DNA from: Crotalaria pallida
Taxonomy: Eukaryota > Streptophyta > Magnoliopsida > Fabales > Fabaceae
Assembly (NCBI GenBank): GCA_037953625.1
Contig: CM075655.1
Span: 21,470,001-21,534,000 of the forward strand
Reading direction: 5' to 3'
Length of the DNA: 64,000 nt
The notes under the pieces were generated by a model. That model was not told the origin of the DNA. It worked only from the letters and a program-made list of their open reading frames with translations, and searched no databases. Both the position numbers and the translations under genes were made by a program. This document shows positions 1 to 11,153 of the stretch, one piece after another (the first letter of the stretch is position 1; the number at the start of each line of letters is the position of its first letter).

Positions 1-530
1 GCTGCTAATATCTCAACGAGCAGACGGAATATCACGTGGAGATCATCACTCTGAATGAGTTAGAGCTGGAGCTTAGCGTCAACAAGAAAGTAATGACAGA
101 AGTGACTTCACTTTCGGGGATGAAGAAAAGGTGCAAGAGGAAAGGGAAGCTTCATCCGGTGGTCTTTATCAGGGTAGCGTAGTGGAAGCGATAGTAGTAA
201 ATTTAGTTTTAAATTAAGATTTGTGTTTTGAGTCAAGGATTACCAAGCAATGTGCCAATTATGTGACTAAGTCAAGTTTTAATTCTGTATTGTGGAATGC
301 TCTATTTTGGAAGAACAAACAATGTAATCTTTTGGGAAAATGTTATTATGCTTTTGAATCAGGCCACTTTATGAAGATGAACGATTTTAGTAACAACTCG
401 ATTTTCAGTAAAGAGTGGTACACGTACATGGACACTTCAAACTGTTTTAAAAAAAAAATCTGGCCTCATTTTTGCAACTTTAATAAATAAAAGTTAATTA
501 TTTTTAGTTTATGGAAATCGGGCTGTTACA
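1..530. mobile_element. Terminal part of an LTR (element truncated by window edge)
   Basis: AT-rich non-coding DNA ending at 530 in CGGGCTGTTACA, the type of terminus seen on the Ty3/gypsy LTRs elsewhere in this window (GGGGTGTTACA). The DNA right after it changes to GC-richer host-like sequence, which fits an element border. A 57-codon open stretch at about 7-180 on the + strand is rich in Lys and Glu but I do not recognise it. The other end and any target duplication lie outside the window, so orientation and family cannot be stated. It could instead be the 3' end of some other repeat. Confidence 0.4.
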
Positions 531-1307
531 ACCACCACCATGCCCAAACACGAGATCCACCACTTCCAGGAGTGATGAAAACGAACCCGACGAAGACCAG
601 GCTTCAGTAGCAAGGCTGTGATGGATTGTCTGTGACGGCGACTATCGACCAAGGTTATTTCCTCTTCCTCCTTTTCTTAATCTCCTTCTACGACTTCTAG
701 TTGATTATTTGGGGTTACTGGTATTTAGGGTTTTTTTAGGGCTTTTCCCATTGTGAAATCAAGCTGACATAAACTCATAATGAAGGATGGGGGTTTGTTT
801 TTGTGTGGTGGCCTTGTTTTTGTTTGATTAATGGGGGTTTTTGGGTGTCTTGTGGTTGCTATTGAATGCAACAAATGAAAAACATTTACAAATCTAGGGT
901 TTCTACTTTCTACTCTTTTTCACTTCCTTCCTCCCCTGAACTAATTTTTGTAATTGATTTTTCATTTTTCTTTCTGGTTATTAGTGTAAATTCATTCAAA
1001 ACTTGCTCTCTGTGTGAAAGAGAGAGAAAGAGAGAAAGAGAGAGATAGTTCATCTATTTTGATTTGAATATCAGGTATTTGTTGATTTGAGCCGAATCTT
1101 CTTTGTTTAGCTTTTGCTTTTAGATTTTTTTTTGGTTTTATGTGTTTTCAGGGGTTTAAGTTCGCTCTGTTTTTTTTAATGCATGTGAATTTGAGTGTAA
1201 AGATGGGGTTTTATTTAAATGTTCATTGTTCTGTTTGATGGTATTCAAATTTTTTAATATTAATATTGCAATTGATATTGGATTGTTGATTTTGATTATA
1301 TATTAAG
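531..1307 (+). other. Host-like flank: possible exon piece and intron
   Basis: 531-653 is GC-richer, with an acidic, Asp/Glu-rich open phase, and stops at a possible GT splice donor (654-655). It is followed by T-rich, intron-like DNA with a GA-rich microsatellite at 1018-1047. The stretch ends at a TTAAG acceptor before the FBPase exon piece at 1308. I recognise no protein in 531-653. It may be a 5' exon of an unrelated gene joined to the FBPase fragment, or ordinary intergenic DNA. Confidence 0.3.
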
Positions 1308-1343
1308 AAAGATGACCATGAACCAACCCTAGAAGATATTCTG
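1308..1343 (+). pseudogene. Cytosolic fructose-1,6-bisphosphatase exon fragment, left half
   Basis: After an AG acceptor at 1306-1307 the + strand reads KDDHEPTLEDIL. If the inserted DNA up to 41732 is removed it continues as QPGKHMMAAGYCMYGSS. This is the conserved FBPase segment before the sugar-phosphate-binding part of the enzyme, which removes the 1-phosphate of fructose-1,6-bisphosphate in cytosolic sucrose synthesis. The exon is broken exactly at the TTCTG target duplication (1339-1343 and 41728-41732) of solo LTR E5. The motor of the pathway, i.e. the rest of the enzyme, is not upstream in 531-1307, so this was already a gene fragment or is truncated by other rearrangement. Confidence 0.8.
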
Positions 1344-1596
1344 TGTCACGCACTCTTTCTTTACAAAAGAATCTTTATAGTTAAATAAAGACTAAAGTTT
1401 TTATAATTAGGATATGGACTTGTGTCAAATAGAAGATGGTAAACAAAATTATTCCATTAACACTAAGGTTTATTATACATGAAGTTATAATAAAATTGCA
1501 TATCGATTTCGAAAAGATTAAGAGTTGAGATTGTATTTGTATCAAAATACACCAAAAATGTATTTTTCCATAACAAGGTATTATTATCTCGAAACT
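1344..1596 (-). mobile_element. E5 solo LTR, left segment (outermost level of the nest)
   Basis: The LTR starts TGTCACGC immediately after the FBPase target site TTCTG (1339-1343). Its other end, GGGGTGTTACA, lies at 41727 and is followed by the same TTCTG. No internal domain belongs to it, so it is a solo LTR, normally the product of LTR-LTR recombination. At 1592-1596 the sequence AAACT is the target duplication created when Athila element E0 inserted. Minus orientation is inferred from homology to the LTRs of E4 and from the strand of the TATA box and internal reading frame in the right segment. Confidence 0.8.
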
Positions 1597-2949
1597 TGTT
1601 AACTCTTTAGCAAGTATACTAGATCGCAAAGTAGTATAGTCTAAGAAGACCAAATATCGTTCCCACAAGGATTGTAAATAATGTTCAATAATTTCTACCT
1701 TATCTATAATTATTAGTGAAATCTGAAAAATATATTTAAATTGAGAATGCAAATTGATTTATAACAACTAAAAACTGATTTAAAAATAAAACTAAATCTG
1801 AATTAAATGAAGTGAAATTAAGATGGAAAAAGCGTTAGGAATCTGATTTCATTGCAGGACCTAGTTTATTAATTATGAATCTCTGTTTTCCTAATTTATT
1901 CAACAACATTCCAGCAGTAACAATTACCAAATTTCTTTAATAATTGTGTTTCCTATACAACTGGAACCCCTTAATTCCTTAAGAAATTTCCAACCAATTA
2001 GTCATTAATTAAGATCTCTGGAATTAAATAGTTATATAATCCCCAAAAGTATCCCTACAAATTGGATGATTATAATGTTTGATTGCAAGGTCTATTCTAA
2101 TCCTAATTTTTCAATTGAAGAACTAGAAAAATAGAACAAAACATAAAGTGGCCAATTCTATGAATTGTAATTAAAATTCAATCAAACAATTGAATAAAAA
2201 GGAAAACATCAATTCATAATTTCATAAATTATTCATGATCCATGCAAATCCATCAAATTCCTAATAAAGGGTTTAGTTACACATATTCAAAACTGAAAAA
2301 CAAGGAATAGAAGAAGAACCCATGATCATAGACAATCTAGATTCCTTCAACCTTCAACCGGATTCCTCCGTTGTTGATCTCCAATGCTCTTCTCAATGCA
2401 ATTTCTCTCTCTAAATTCGTGTGTAATCTCCCTCTCTAATCTAAAACCTAATTAATAGCCTAAAAACTAAGAAAATCCCCTCAGAAATCAGGAAAATAAG
2501 TCCAATTGGGTCTGCACCGGGTACCGCATGCCTGGGCCCGCTAGGTCTGATGAGTCCCAAATCAGCGATGCACGCACGCCTGGGCGCACGAGGCTCCACG
2601 CTTGGGTGCGCCAGGTCTGATGACCCATTTCTCTCGCTGCATGCGTGCCTGGGCGTGCTAATTTGCATGCCTGGGCGTGTGACATCTGATGTAGCTCCGT
2701 TTTTCTCCGTTCTTATGTCATTTTCAAGGTTCTCTTATGCTCTTTCCAGCTCCAATATTATTTTATCCAATTTAGCTCCAAAAGTACCTGAAACATACCC
2801 AAAACGGATCAAAATGTTCAAGGGAATAAAATATCCTAAACTAATTAAAAACTAAAGAAAATCTACCTAAAATACCTAAGAAACAAACCAAAATCAAGCA
2901 AAAGGGAGTCAAATTAAGCTCTAAAACATCATATGTTAGACCCAAATCA
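1597..2949 (-). repeat. E0 3' LTR (1353 bp)
   Basis: Begins TGTTAACTC and ends CCCAAATCA. The right copy ends at the same bases (38374), and both outer borders carry AAACT. Contains the GC-rich core array at 2527-2681. The C-to-T differences from the right copy (for example GCATGCCTGGG here versus GCACGCCTGGG) are at CpG sites, as expected for decay of methylated repeats. Confidence 0.85.
2527..2681. repeat. GCC-TG-GGC hairpin-core array in E0 LTR
   Basis: Five near-copies of the core GCCTGGGC occur about 20-50 bp apart (around 2530, 2578, 2600, 2647 and 2669), each with different flanks that tend to pair, such as CACGCC-TG-GGCGTG in the better-preserved right copy at 38091-38104. The same core with other arms occurs in the LTRs of E3. 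Confidence 0.6.
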
Positions 2950-2962
2950 CTCCCCCAAACTT
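2950..2962 (-). other. E0 polypurine tract
   Basis: On the minus strand AAGTTTGGGGGAG sits immediately before the LTR, the expected place for the plus-strand primer of reverse transcription. A second similar tract lies at about 4219-4231, a known feature of Athila-like internal regions. Confidence 0.7.
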
Positions 2963-4396
2963 AGCATTTTGCATGTCCCAGGCAAAAGTAAAATAAAAAT
3001 TCTAAAACAAAAGACTACCATCCAAATCAAAATGTACAACACCTAATCTAAGACTTCGACTCATCAATACAACCACATATTTGTACAAGCTATTCACATA
3101 TAAAAACCTGGTTAAAGAAACAAAACCAATCAGAACTCAAAACTAGTGAACACTCTCAACCTCTCATTGTATATCTCTCATGTGTATCAAGGTTATTAAC
3201 AATTCACTCAATTTCATACAATAGTCAAATGTTACCATAAGCTTGACCATAGACCCAAATCTCCACTGAAATTATTGAAAACATGCACAAATCAAAAGGT
3301 CTTTATTTTGGGTTGTAATGAGGCCATGGCTACAAATGTTAGGTGGGATAAAAGAAAGAAGGATAAAACTAAGGGCTAAAATGCAAAAAACAAATTTCCC
3401 TTAAAAAATTATGAATGAGCAATGAATACTATGAGGACTCACACTCAAATCACAACTATTTCAAAATTCTTCTCTTAAAATTTTCTCTACTACCTCTTCC
3501 AAACATATTTCTTTTCTTCTCATCATTCAATTTCAAACAAATGCTCAATTTTCTCTTTTCTTCTCTTTTTTTCTTTTGGAAGAGGAGTAAACTTCAACAA
3601 CACTTTTAACAAATTTTTCTCTTTTGAAATGTCCCTCTCTCAGTTGCTCATTCAAAATTCCTAAGGTATTCACAAAAATTATACAATCAATGCAGGGTAC
3701 CAAAGAAAAATCATATTTATATCAGGCTCAAAATGGGCAACTAAGGGAAAACAAATCCAAACAACTCATCTGAAGGCCACAAAAACATAATCCTAAGTGC
3801 CTTAATCATCATTTTCATCCATGCAATCAATTATCAATCTCAAAATGGTCACCGGTCAAGTTCTAGAAAACAAAACTAAAGTGAACACACTCTTGAAAGA
3901 AATAGGGGTCTCAAAACAAATAATTCAATAAATCTCATACCCCAATAATATAGGCTCAAAATCTCACTAGGCTAAAGTCAGTTCACTAATCTCAAGTTCT
4001 GAAAAACTTTGTCAAAATAACCAGATTTCAAAAATATGTACAGCTCAACAAATAAATAACATGAATCAATGAGTCTAATCCTAAACTAAGTATATATACC
4101 TATCATCAGAAAAATAATCCTAAGTCTAGAATAATTACAAAACCTCTACCTAGGACACAAACCAACACCAAAAATGGGGAAACAATTCAAGTCTGAAAAA
4201 TTAATTTTTATTTTGTCCACTCCCCCAAACTTAAAGGTTGGCTTGTCCTCAAGCAAACTAAACTAACCTACACTAAAAAATAAAAATTAAAAGAAAACTT
4301 ACCAAAGCATTGGGTTTCCTCCCAACAAGCGCTTGTTTAATGTCCCGAGCCTGACGGGTCACCTCCTTTCGGAGGCACAGGGAAGTCACAGAGAAA
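2963..4396 (-). other. E0 non-coding segment between pol and 3' LTR
   Basis: About 1.4 kb without a recognisable frame. In Athila elements this position may hold an envelope-like frame; none can be seen here. The part at 4300-4380, with CCTCCCAACAAGCGC and a GC-rich block, resembles the conserved sequence just downstream of Athila pol. Confidence 0.6.
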
Positions 4397-5756
4397 CTAG
4401 GGGTTAAGGAGCTTAGCAGTGGTTTTGCATCTATCCATCGCTCCTTCCAGATATATTTTCAGTCTTTGGCCATTAACTTTGAAAGTTCGGCCATCCTTGG
4501 GATCTTTCACCTCTACTGCCCCATAAGGGAACACCTGTTCAACAACAAAGGGACCAGACCACCTAGACTTAAGCTTTCCAGGGAAAAGCCTCAGCCTAGA
4601 GTTATACAACAGAACCAGCTGACCTTTTTCGAAATTCTTAGGGATTATTTTCTTATCATGGTAGTACTTAATTTTTTCTTTTAAAGCTTTAGACCAATTA
4701 TATGCTTGTCCCTAAACTCATCTAATTCAGTCATTTGTAAAATTATTTTCTCACCAGCTTGTTGCATATCCATGTTAAGAAATTTGGTTGCCTAATAAGC
4801 CTTATGAACTAGCTCAACAGGCAAATGGCAATTCTTCCCATACACCACCTGGTAGGGTGACATACCCAAAGGGCTCTTAAAAGCTGTTATGTATGCCCAT
4901 AGAGCGTCATCTAGTTTCCTAGACCAATCCTTTCGTGAGCTATTTAAAACTTTCTCTAAAATCCTCTTAAGCTCTCGATTGGAAACCTCTACTTGGCCAC
5001 TACTTTGAGGGTGATAAGGTGTAGATATTTTATGATGCACCTCATACTTGGCCAAAACTTTCTCTAACACTCTATTGCAAAAGTGGGTGCCATTATCACT
5101 AATAAGCACCTTGGGCACTCCAAATCTATTAAAAATTTTCTTCTTAACAAAGTTAACAACCACTACAGCATCATTGGTGGGGCTTGAAATCGCCTCCACC
5201 CATTTGGACACATAGTCCACTGGAACCAAGATGTACCTGTTACCAAATGAGGGTAGGAATGGACCCACAAAATCTATCCCCCAAACATAAAAAATTTTCA
5301 CCTCCAAAATACTTTGGAGAGGCATCTCATCTCTTTGGGAGATATTACCTGTTCTTTGACATCTATCACACTGCATTACAAAATTCCTAGCATCTTTAAT
5401 TATGGTAGGCCCATAGTAGCCACATTGTAAAATCTTAGATGCCGTTTTATCAAAACTATAATGTCCAACATAATGTAAAGCATGACAGTGCCACAGAATA
5501 TCAGGGATTTCCTCATCAGGAACACACCTCCTAAGAACTCAATCTATCCCTCTTCTAAACAGGAAAGGCTCATCCCAAACATAGAACTTGACATCATGTA
5601 AAATTTTTTTCTTTTGTTGCCATGTCAAGTCTTTTGGGACTAACTTAGCTGCACGGAAGTTAGCTATATCCGCAAACCATGGTTGCGCAACAGATACAGC
5701 CAAAAGTTTCTCATCAGGGAATTCATCTTTAATGGGTACCTCTACATTCTCATCAC
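4397..5756 (-). pseudogene. Athila pol fragment: integrase, broken
   Basis: Read on the minus strand, the fragment starts in the RNase H-integrase linker (…QPWFADIANF…), then the zinc-binding region (CDRCQRTG) and the catalytic core (WGIDFVGPF, then SDNGTHF, then the SSGQVEVSN motif with the third acidic residue), and ends in the C-terminal domain (NSRLRLFPGKLKSRWSGPF, ending KLLNP). Integrase joins element cDNA to host DNA. It is dead: TGA follows the RRGID motif (about 5536), TAG replaces a Trp codon after VHKAY (about 4792), and the frame shifts before the C-terminal domain. The N-terminal part of pol is cut off by E1 at 5757. Confidence 0.9.
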
Positions 5757-5885
5757 TGTAACATCCTGATTTCTTTAGCATTATAAATTATAAGTTTTAT
5801 TGAATTAAATAATTTTTCTGGAAATCAACTATTTAGGTGTTGGGTATTTTCATTAAAATACATTATGTTAATTACATAAGTATAT

Positions 5886-5923
<38 letters not shown>

Positions 5924-8900
5924 AAGTAGAATCAACTTTCTATACTTTAATTTGCTTTTGACATATTTCATATTAAACTTGTTGTAAGAACTTCAAGATC
6001 TTTAATTTTATGATCTTATACAGGTAATTATTTGATGTTTAAATTTTTTATTATTAATATTTCTTTAAGGTGTTCTTTTATTAAATTAAAAAAAAAGAGA
6101 GGAAATAATAACTAAATATGTTTAAGTTTGTTGGCTAAATAAATAAATGAAAGTATTTTTAAAAATAAAAAAAAGGAAGAAGAAGAAGGTTTTGTGCGTG
6201 TGTGTTAGGTGTGTGTGGGCATGAAACCCTAGTCTTCTTCTTCACCAAGGGGGTCCAGCCGCCACCCCTCCCCATCTCTACCGTCTCCCTCTTCCTTGTA
6301 ATCCACGGCCACCAACCCCCTAACCACCGTGACCACCTTCGTCCCTCCCTCTTCCATGTATCTCTCTCTCCTTCACACACTCATTCTTTCCCTCTAACTC
6401 GCGACCTCTGTTTCTCTCACTGGACGGCCGCCGCTGTTGAAACCGTGGCGCCGCCACCCACGATCTTTGCTGCTTCTCATTCGCGCTCCCACGCGCGTTC
6501 TTCTCCTCCCACCCAGTCGCGACTTGCCTTCCTCCTTGGCCACGGTTCTGCCATGGCCGCCGCTGCCAACCATGACCACCACACTCGCCACCGCCTTTAA
6601 TAACCATCTTCAACGTAGCTCAATCCTCCTCATTTCCATCTTCTTGGTTTCGGATCTCAAGCTCCCTCTCTCTTGGTGGGCCGTGAATCAGATAGGGAAC
6701 CACCGCCGCCCCTTCCCGTGATTTCCTTCCTCTTCGGCCGCCACCAACCACCCAACCTTTGGCCACCAAACTCCCTCACAGCCACCGCCGCACTAAATCA
6801 ACCGCCATCAACGTTAACGTCACCTTCACCGGGATCGAAGATTGGGGTTTAACTCTTTTCTTGGTGCTGTGCCGTGAATGGAACCGACGCCGGTCGGGTA
6901 AGCCGTAGTTGTCACTGTTGGGTTTGGACCTATTCGACGTGAGCCGGGTCAGATTGGCGAATTTGCTTGGAATCGGGATAAGCCGAAGCAGGATCTCCCC
7001 TGCTGAGCCGCAAATCAGATTCTATTGAAACCCAGAGGTAAGAGGGGACTCTTACCTGGCTTAGGGGATAAATTCTGGGATGTTGGTAGTGATGATTAAG
7101 TGTAGAAGAATACGTATATTAATGAGCCTTAGGGTAATTAGTAATAACAGAGGATAATAGTTTAGGGAAAAATAGAACCTCTCATTAATTAATTATAATT
7201 TTAAAGGCATGCTATGATTATTGGAAGTTAATGTTTGATGAATTATATGAGAATATGCAATTGTGAATATATTTGTTTATGATGACGTGTATGTGATATC
7301 GGTTATTAATGTGGAAGGAGAGTGAATATAAACTTAGAAATGATAGATTAATTATGAATTGAGTAAGTGTAAAAAGATAGCGAATGATTTGATAAAAAGA
7401 CTATTGAACTAAGACAACAAAATAATTGGGTATATGGGTGTGTTGGTGAGTGAAATCTAGGGTAGTTAATATAGACCTAAAGTAAAGTATGAAAACAAAT
7501 GAAAGGAAAACCTAAATGGATACTTGTGATTGAATTGGTATGGTGATTATGATGTATGCTTAAATGACAAATATGAAATTCTTGGAATGTACCTATGCTT
7601 GAATAATAAATGGGATATGTGTTGCATCGTATAATAATTAAGTGATAAAGGGAAGATTTTAAAGTATAAGTATGAGCCTGGGGAAAATTTAAATGTATGC
7701 AAACTTGAAATTGGTATGCTAAGTGTATGTTGTGTGAGTTGGATAGATTTATTAAAATGTATTGATAATTAGTAGATCAAGTTGACGTGAGGATTAATTT
7801 GAATGAAAGGGAGCGTGAGGTAGAATATGAAGGTATGTGATAATGATATGTGAAAAATGATTATGATAAGTGTGGTATGTGCGTAATGTGGTTATGAGTT
7901 CTTGAATGTTACTTGTGAATTATTAAAGGTGATGATTGTTATGTGTGTTTAAGTGATAAATGAGGTGCATGTTGTATTGTGCAAGTGAATATGTGAGGCT
8001 TAAGCTAAGTAATTTGGGGACTTGTAAAAGAATATGAGTAATTTTGTGTATCGTATGGTAAAGGTATGAATTGAATCACGAATAAATAAATGAAAGCAAA
8101 GAGTGGAGAATTGAGTTAAAAATGTTAGATAATTTATGTAAACAGTGGAAAAGTAAGAAAACAAGTAATTGAAGAAAGCAGGATACAAAAACAAGTAAAG
8201 GAAAGAGAAAAGCATGAAATAAATGAGAATATGGGTAGAATAAAAGAAAATTAAGTGGCTGGTGTCCAGTAGGACCAGTCGTCATTAATAGACTAAGGGG
8301 CTGGTGTCCAGTAGGACCAGTCGTCATTAAAAGATAAGTGGCTGGTGTCCAGTAGGACCAGTCGTCATTAATAGACTAAGGGGCTGGTGTCCAGTAGGAC
8401 CAGTCGTCATTAAAAGACTAAGTGGCCGGTGTCCAGTAGGACCAGTCGTCATTAAAAGACTAAGTGGCTGGTGTCCAGTAGGACCAGTCGTCATTAAAAG
8501 ACTAAGTGGCTGGTGTCCAGTAGGACCAGTCGTCATCAAAAGATTAATTTGGTGGCTGGTGTCCAGTAGGACCATGTCGTCATTAAAGGATTAAAGCGGC
8601 TGGTGTCCAATAGGACCATGTCGTCAATTTAAAAGATTAAAGCGACTTGTGTCCAATAGGACCTGTCGTCATTGAAAGAATAGAAGAATAAAGTAAGAAA
8701 GAATGAAATAGATGAAAAGAAAGTGTTAAAAGGAAAAGAGAAAGAAGAATACGAGAATGAAGAAAAAGATAATAAGAGTTGAGTATTGAGAATTTAATGA
8801 AATGAGTGTTGTTGTGAATGTTATGATTGTTATAAGTTGGTTAGGCTTAGTTCATCACTATTTTATTGAGGGTTTATTTCTCCTAAGTTCTGCGTAATTG

Positions 8901-9321
8901 CTACCCCTTTTGCAGTTATTTTTTTTCAGGTACAGAAGCGAGGTTTACATCGTCACGGGCCGAGCAGGATTCACTCTACCATGTGGAGTGTATTTATAAT
9001 AGCATGAGTGGACATAGATATCTATATTTTAATTAGTATTTTGGATTAACTACAATTTGCTAAGTAAGCCCTGGAACTTGTATTATTTTGTAAAGCCGGG
9101 CTCTAGTTTTAAAATGGTTGTATAATTTATAAGTTTTCTTGTTTAAATTAATCTGGCTGAACAGGTAAAAAACAGGAAATTTTGGTAAAGTCCGAAAAAC
9201 AGAGGAAACTCTGTCCGTTTTTCCGGAAAAATATTCATGAGTATTTTAATTTTAAAAGAAATTTTCAAGTACCAATTTTCCTAAAACTATAATTTAACTA
9301 AATAAATGTGAGGGTGTTACA
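5757..9321 (+). repeat. E1 5' LTR (3565 bp)
   Basis: Starts TGTAACATCC and ends AGGGTGTTACA, with the primer site four bases downstream. Holds an AT microsatellite (about 5889-5921, clearly shorter in the other LTR at 11287), a GC- and pyrimidine-rich block (6200-6900) and the tandem hairpin repeats at 8256-8672. The long open frames in the GC-rich block are biased in composition and appear in both LTRs only because the LTRs are copies; I do not call a gene. Confidence 0.85.
8256..8672. repeat. Tandem repeat of a 41-44 bp hairpin unit in E1 LTR
   Basis: About ten head-to-tail units built around CTGGTGTCCAGTAGGACCAG, followed by TCGTCATT and an A-rich spacer. GTCC-AGTA-GGAC pairs as a stem with the flanking CTG/CAG. 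The last unit has outer arms CGAC/GTCG and loop AATA. The 3' LTR copy of the array is split by E2 (13631-13778 and 37220-37450). Regular unit length and direct orientation rule out a CRISPR array, because spacers are nearly identical. Confidence 0.9.
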
Positions 9322-9324
9322 TTA

Positions 9325-9337
9325 TGGTATCAGAGCA
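9325..9337 (+). other. E1 primer binding site (initiator Met-tRNA)
   Basis: TGGTATCAGAGCA, complementary to the 3' end of plant initiator Met-tRNA, begins three bases after the end of the 5' LTR. Confidence 0.9.
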
Positions 9338-11139
9338 GTTTTTCCTCGGCCTTGGAGTTTGGACTCACAACTCCAGCGGTTTACTCAACAAGCGAGTGAC
9401 CGAAAGTCAGAGTCAAGTTTAAATTAGATACCTAAGTACATATATATTTATAGATATTCATGCTTAGTCGCGTAGTTATTATATATGTGTATTAACTTTT
9501 CTTTCTTCAGGAATTAAGCCCCATGGCTAGTAGGCGCAGTGACAATGATAGGATCATTGCAGTTCTAAGGAACAGTGAAAAGCCTTAGAAAACATCAACA
9601 AGTTGTAAGACTCTAATTGAAATTTAACCCAAACCCTGTGATAGTGTCGTCGTTTAATGGAAGGTAAGATCAGGATTGGCTGTCTTGATTCTTGCGTCTG
9701 TTAATGTATAACACTAACCATTAAGAGGACAATGCTACGCTGTTGATAGATGTGAGGTTGGGACTGATCACCCCGATCTTAGTGTCTACTGACAAACGAT
9801 ATCATTGCAACCTCCCAGCTGAAAACCAGAATAATCGAGATAGGAACCCCAAATCTGTGAAAAGCCAAATTTGATTTCAGTGAGTCCATCAAGCCCCTTA
9901 TCCATATTCGTAATCGGGTGTTCGGATCGATTCGGATAATCTCAACAACCTCATCAAGTATCCTCATCGAGACCAATCGAGTTGAACCATCGAACCGCGT
10001 TTCCCATCGAATAAGAGAACTTAGATGCGTAGATACGAGAAAATTGTCAAATAATAGGAACTCAGTATAACTCTAAGCTCACCCATAGATAAACAATTCG
10101 ACACTACCCTCAATCTCAAAGGATCATCAAGAACTTAGACAATTGATTCTTAGAATCGACCAAGCCTACCCCTTGACATTGACACACCCGGGTATGTCGA
10201 TGCCAAGTGGGGGAGAACTTAGTAAACCAGTTTAGGTCACATTCGAGTGAAGAATGCGGATGAGAAAGAAAGACGAGCGAGGACAAAGTGTAAAGTGTCC
10301 TCGTATACCCATGAAGAGGCTAGGCTTTTTGTTGGTAGGAATACCGTACGAACCATTAGTTATCATTCTCCCTAGCTCTTCGGAGAAGACATCCTAAGTA
10401 TGCATGAAATTGCCATCTTCGCGTGCCGGAACGAAAATTCAAGTGAACCAAACCGGTTACCCTCAACTCGTTGGGATGTTATGCTGGACATGAGTTAGAT
10501 GTCTGGTAACGCTATCCTAACCTGGGAGTACCAGGAAACTATAAACTTCAATACCCCGCATTAGTATCTATGGAATTTCTCGAAGAGACGGTTGGGAACC
10601 AACCTTTGGTAAATTAAGAGGTAGAGCTAAACTTTGACCTTGACATTAGAGTAGGACCAATTTCTAGGTATTCCCATGACGATTTGAAATTGTCGAACAA
10701 GCGGAGTTGAAGCATCAATGGAGTAGGATGTGAATGTCGCTAAGGTTAATCTTTGAGGTGAACCCTGTCGGACCCGCATCAAGGGAGTAAAAAGCATGGT
10801 TAAGCATTGTTATCCTCAGTTCGATACTCGACTCAGAGAACCTTCTCTTAGAACTAAGAATTGTAGGTATAAGTCAGGGTATAGAAGGAGCTACCAGTTG
10901 GCCAATCTTTCCAGCAAATTCCCCAATAGAATGACCCCAAGCTATTGAACCGGGTACTAGAAATCGGAAAGGTGTTGTGATTAAGAGGATCACAACCGAT
11001 CAAGTGTACAATGTTAAGAATCCTAAGGAGTAAGTGGAAGTCACGACGAATCCTTCACTTAGACGCGTTCTAAGTGGGGGAGTAAGTCGTTGTTAACCCT
11101 TACTTCGTGTAATATGAATTTCGGGGACGAAATTCTCTC

Positions 11140-11153
11140 AAGTGGGGGAGAAT
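11140..11153 (+). other. E1 polypurine tract
   Basis: AAGTGGGGGAGAAT directly before the 3' LTR at 11154. Confidence 0.9.

Larger units (their letters stand above)
1597..5756 (-). mobile_element. E0: Athila-type Ty3/gypsy retrotransposon, left part
   Basis: Flanked by AAACT at 1592-1596 and 38375-38379. It contains the 3' LTR (1597-2949), the long non-coding segment after pol typical of Athila, and the integrase end of pol (4397-5756). E1 inserted into the integrase region at 5757 and took the rest away: gag, protease, reverse transcriptase and much of the 5' LTR are missing at the right side, where only the LTR end survives (38021-38374). The Athila assignment rests on the integrase sequence and on the paired CACTCCCCCAAACTT motifs at 2948 and 4218. 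Confidence 0.85.
9322..11153 (+). pseudogene. E1 internal region: shrunken gag-pol remnants
   Basis: The only clear coding relic is the gag start at 9523, MASRRSDNDRIIAVLRN, resembling the gag N-terminus of E3 (MVGRRGNNDRMAAIL); it stops after 21 codons (9583-9585). A splice-acceptor-like CTTTCTTCAG lies just upstream (about 9501-9510). Further on, short scraps seem collinear with Ty3/gypsy pol: near 10478 (like the end of the protease domain), near 10660 (like the PGAGPIS region) and near 10870 (like the RSGYHQ region of reverse transcriptase). All are out of frame and separated by deletions. The gag match is good; the pol matches are tentative. Confidence 0.55.

Noticed and set aside
2963..4217. 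Envelope-like frame in E0 or in E6 (57668-58961)
   Set aside because: No long frame, signal peptide or transmembrane pattern could be found in either stretch.
5889..5921. AT microsatellites here and near 38483, 43927 and 52058 as origins or promoters
   Set aside because: Simple (AT)n runs that vary in length between LTR copies; no supporting context.
6202..6600. 133-codon frames in the GC-rich block of E1 LTRs (also 11576-11977), open on both strands
   Set aside because: Conserved only because the two LTRs are copies; composition-driven, overlapping frames on both strands and no recognised domain or independent homolog in the window.
8076..8575. Minus-strand frame with a repeated TTGPTGHQPLSLLM peptide
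   Set aside because: It is the translation of the tandem hairpin repeat, whose unit length happens often to be a multiple of three.
8256..8672. Regular repeat array resembling CRISPR
   Set aside because: Units are direct tandem copies with almost identical spacers inside a plant LTR; there are no unique spacers or cas genes.
9325..9337. TGGTATCAGAGCA-type motifs as pieces of tRNA genes
   Set aside because: Each lies next to an LTR in the correct strand for a primer site, and no cloverleaf sequence surrounds them.
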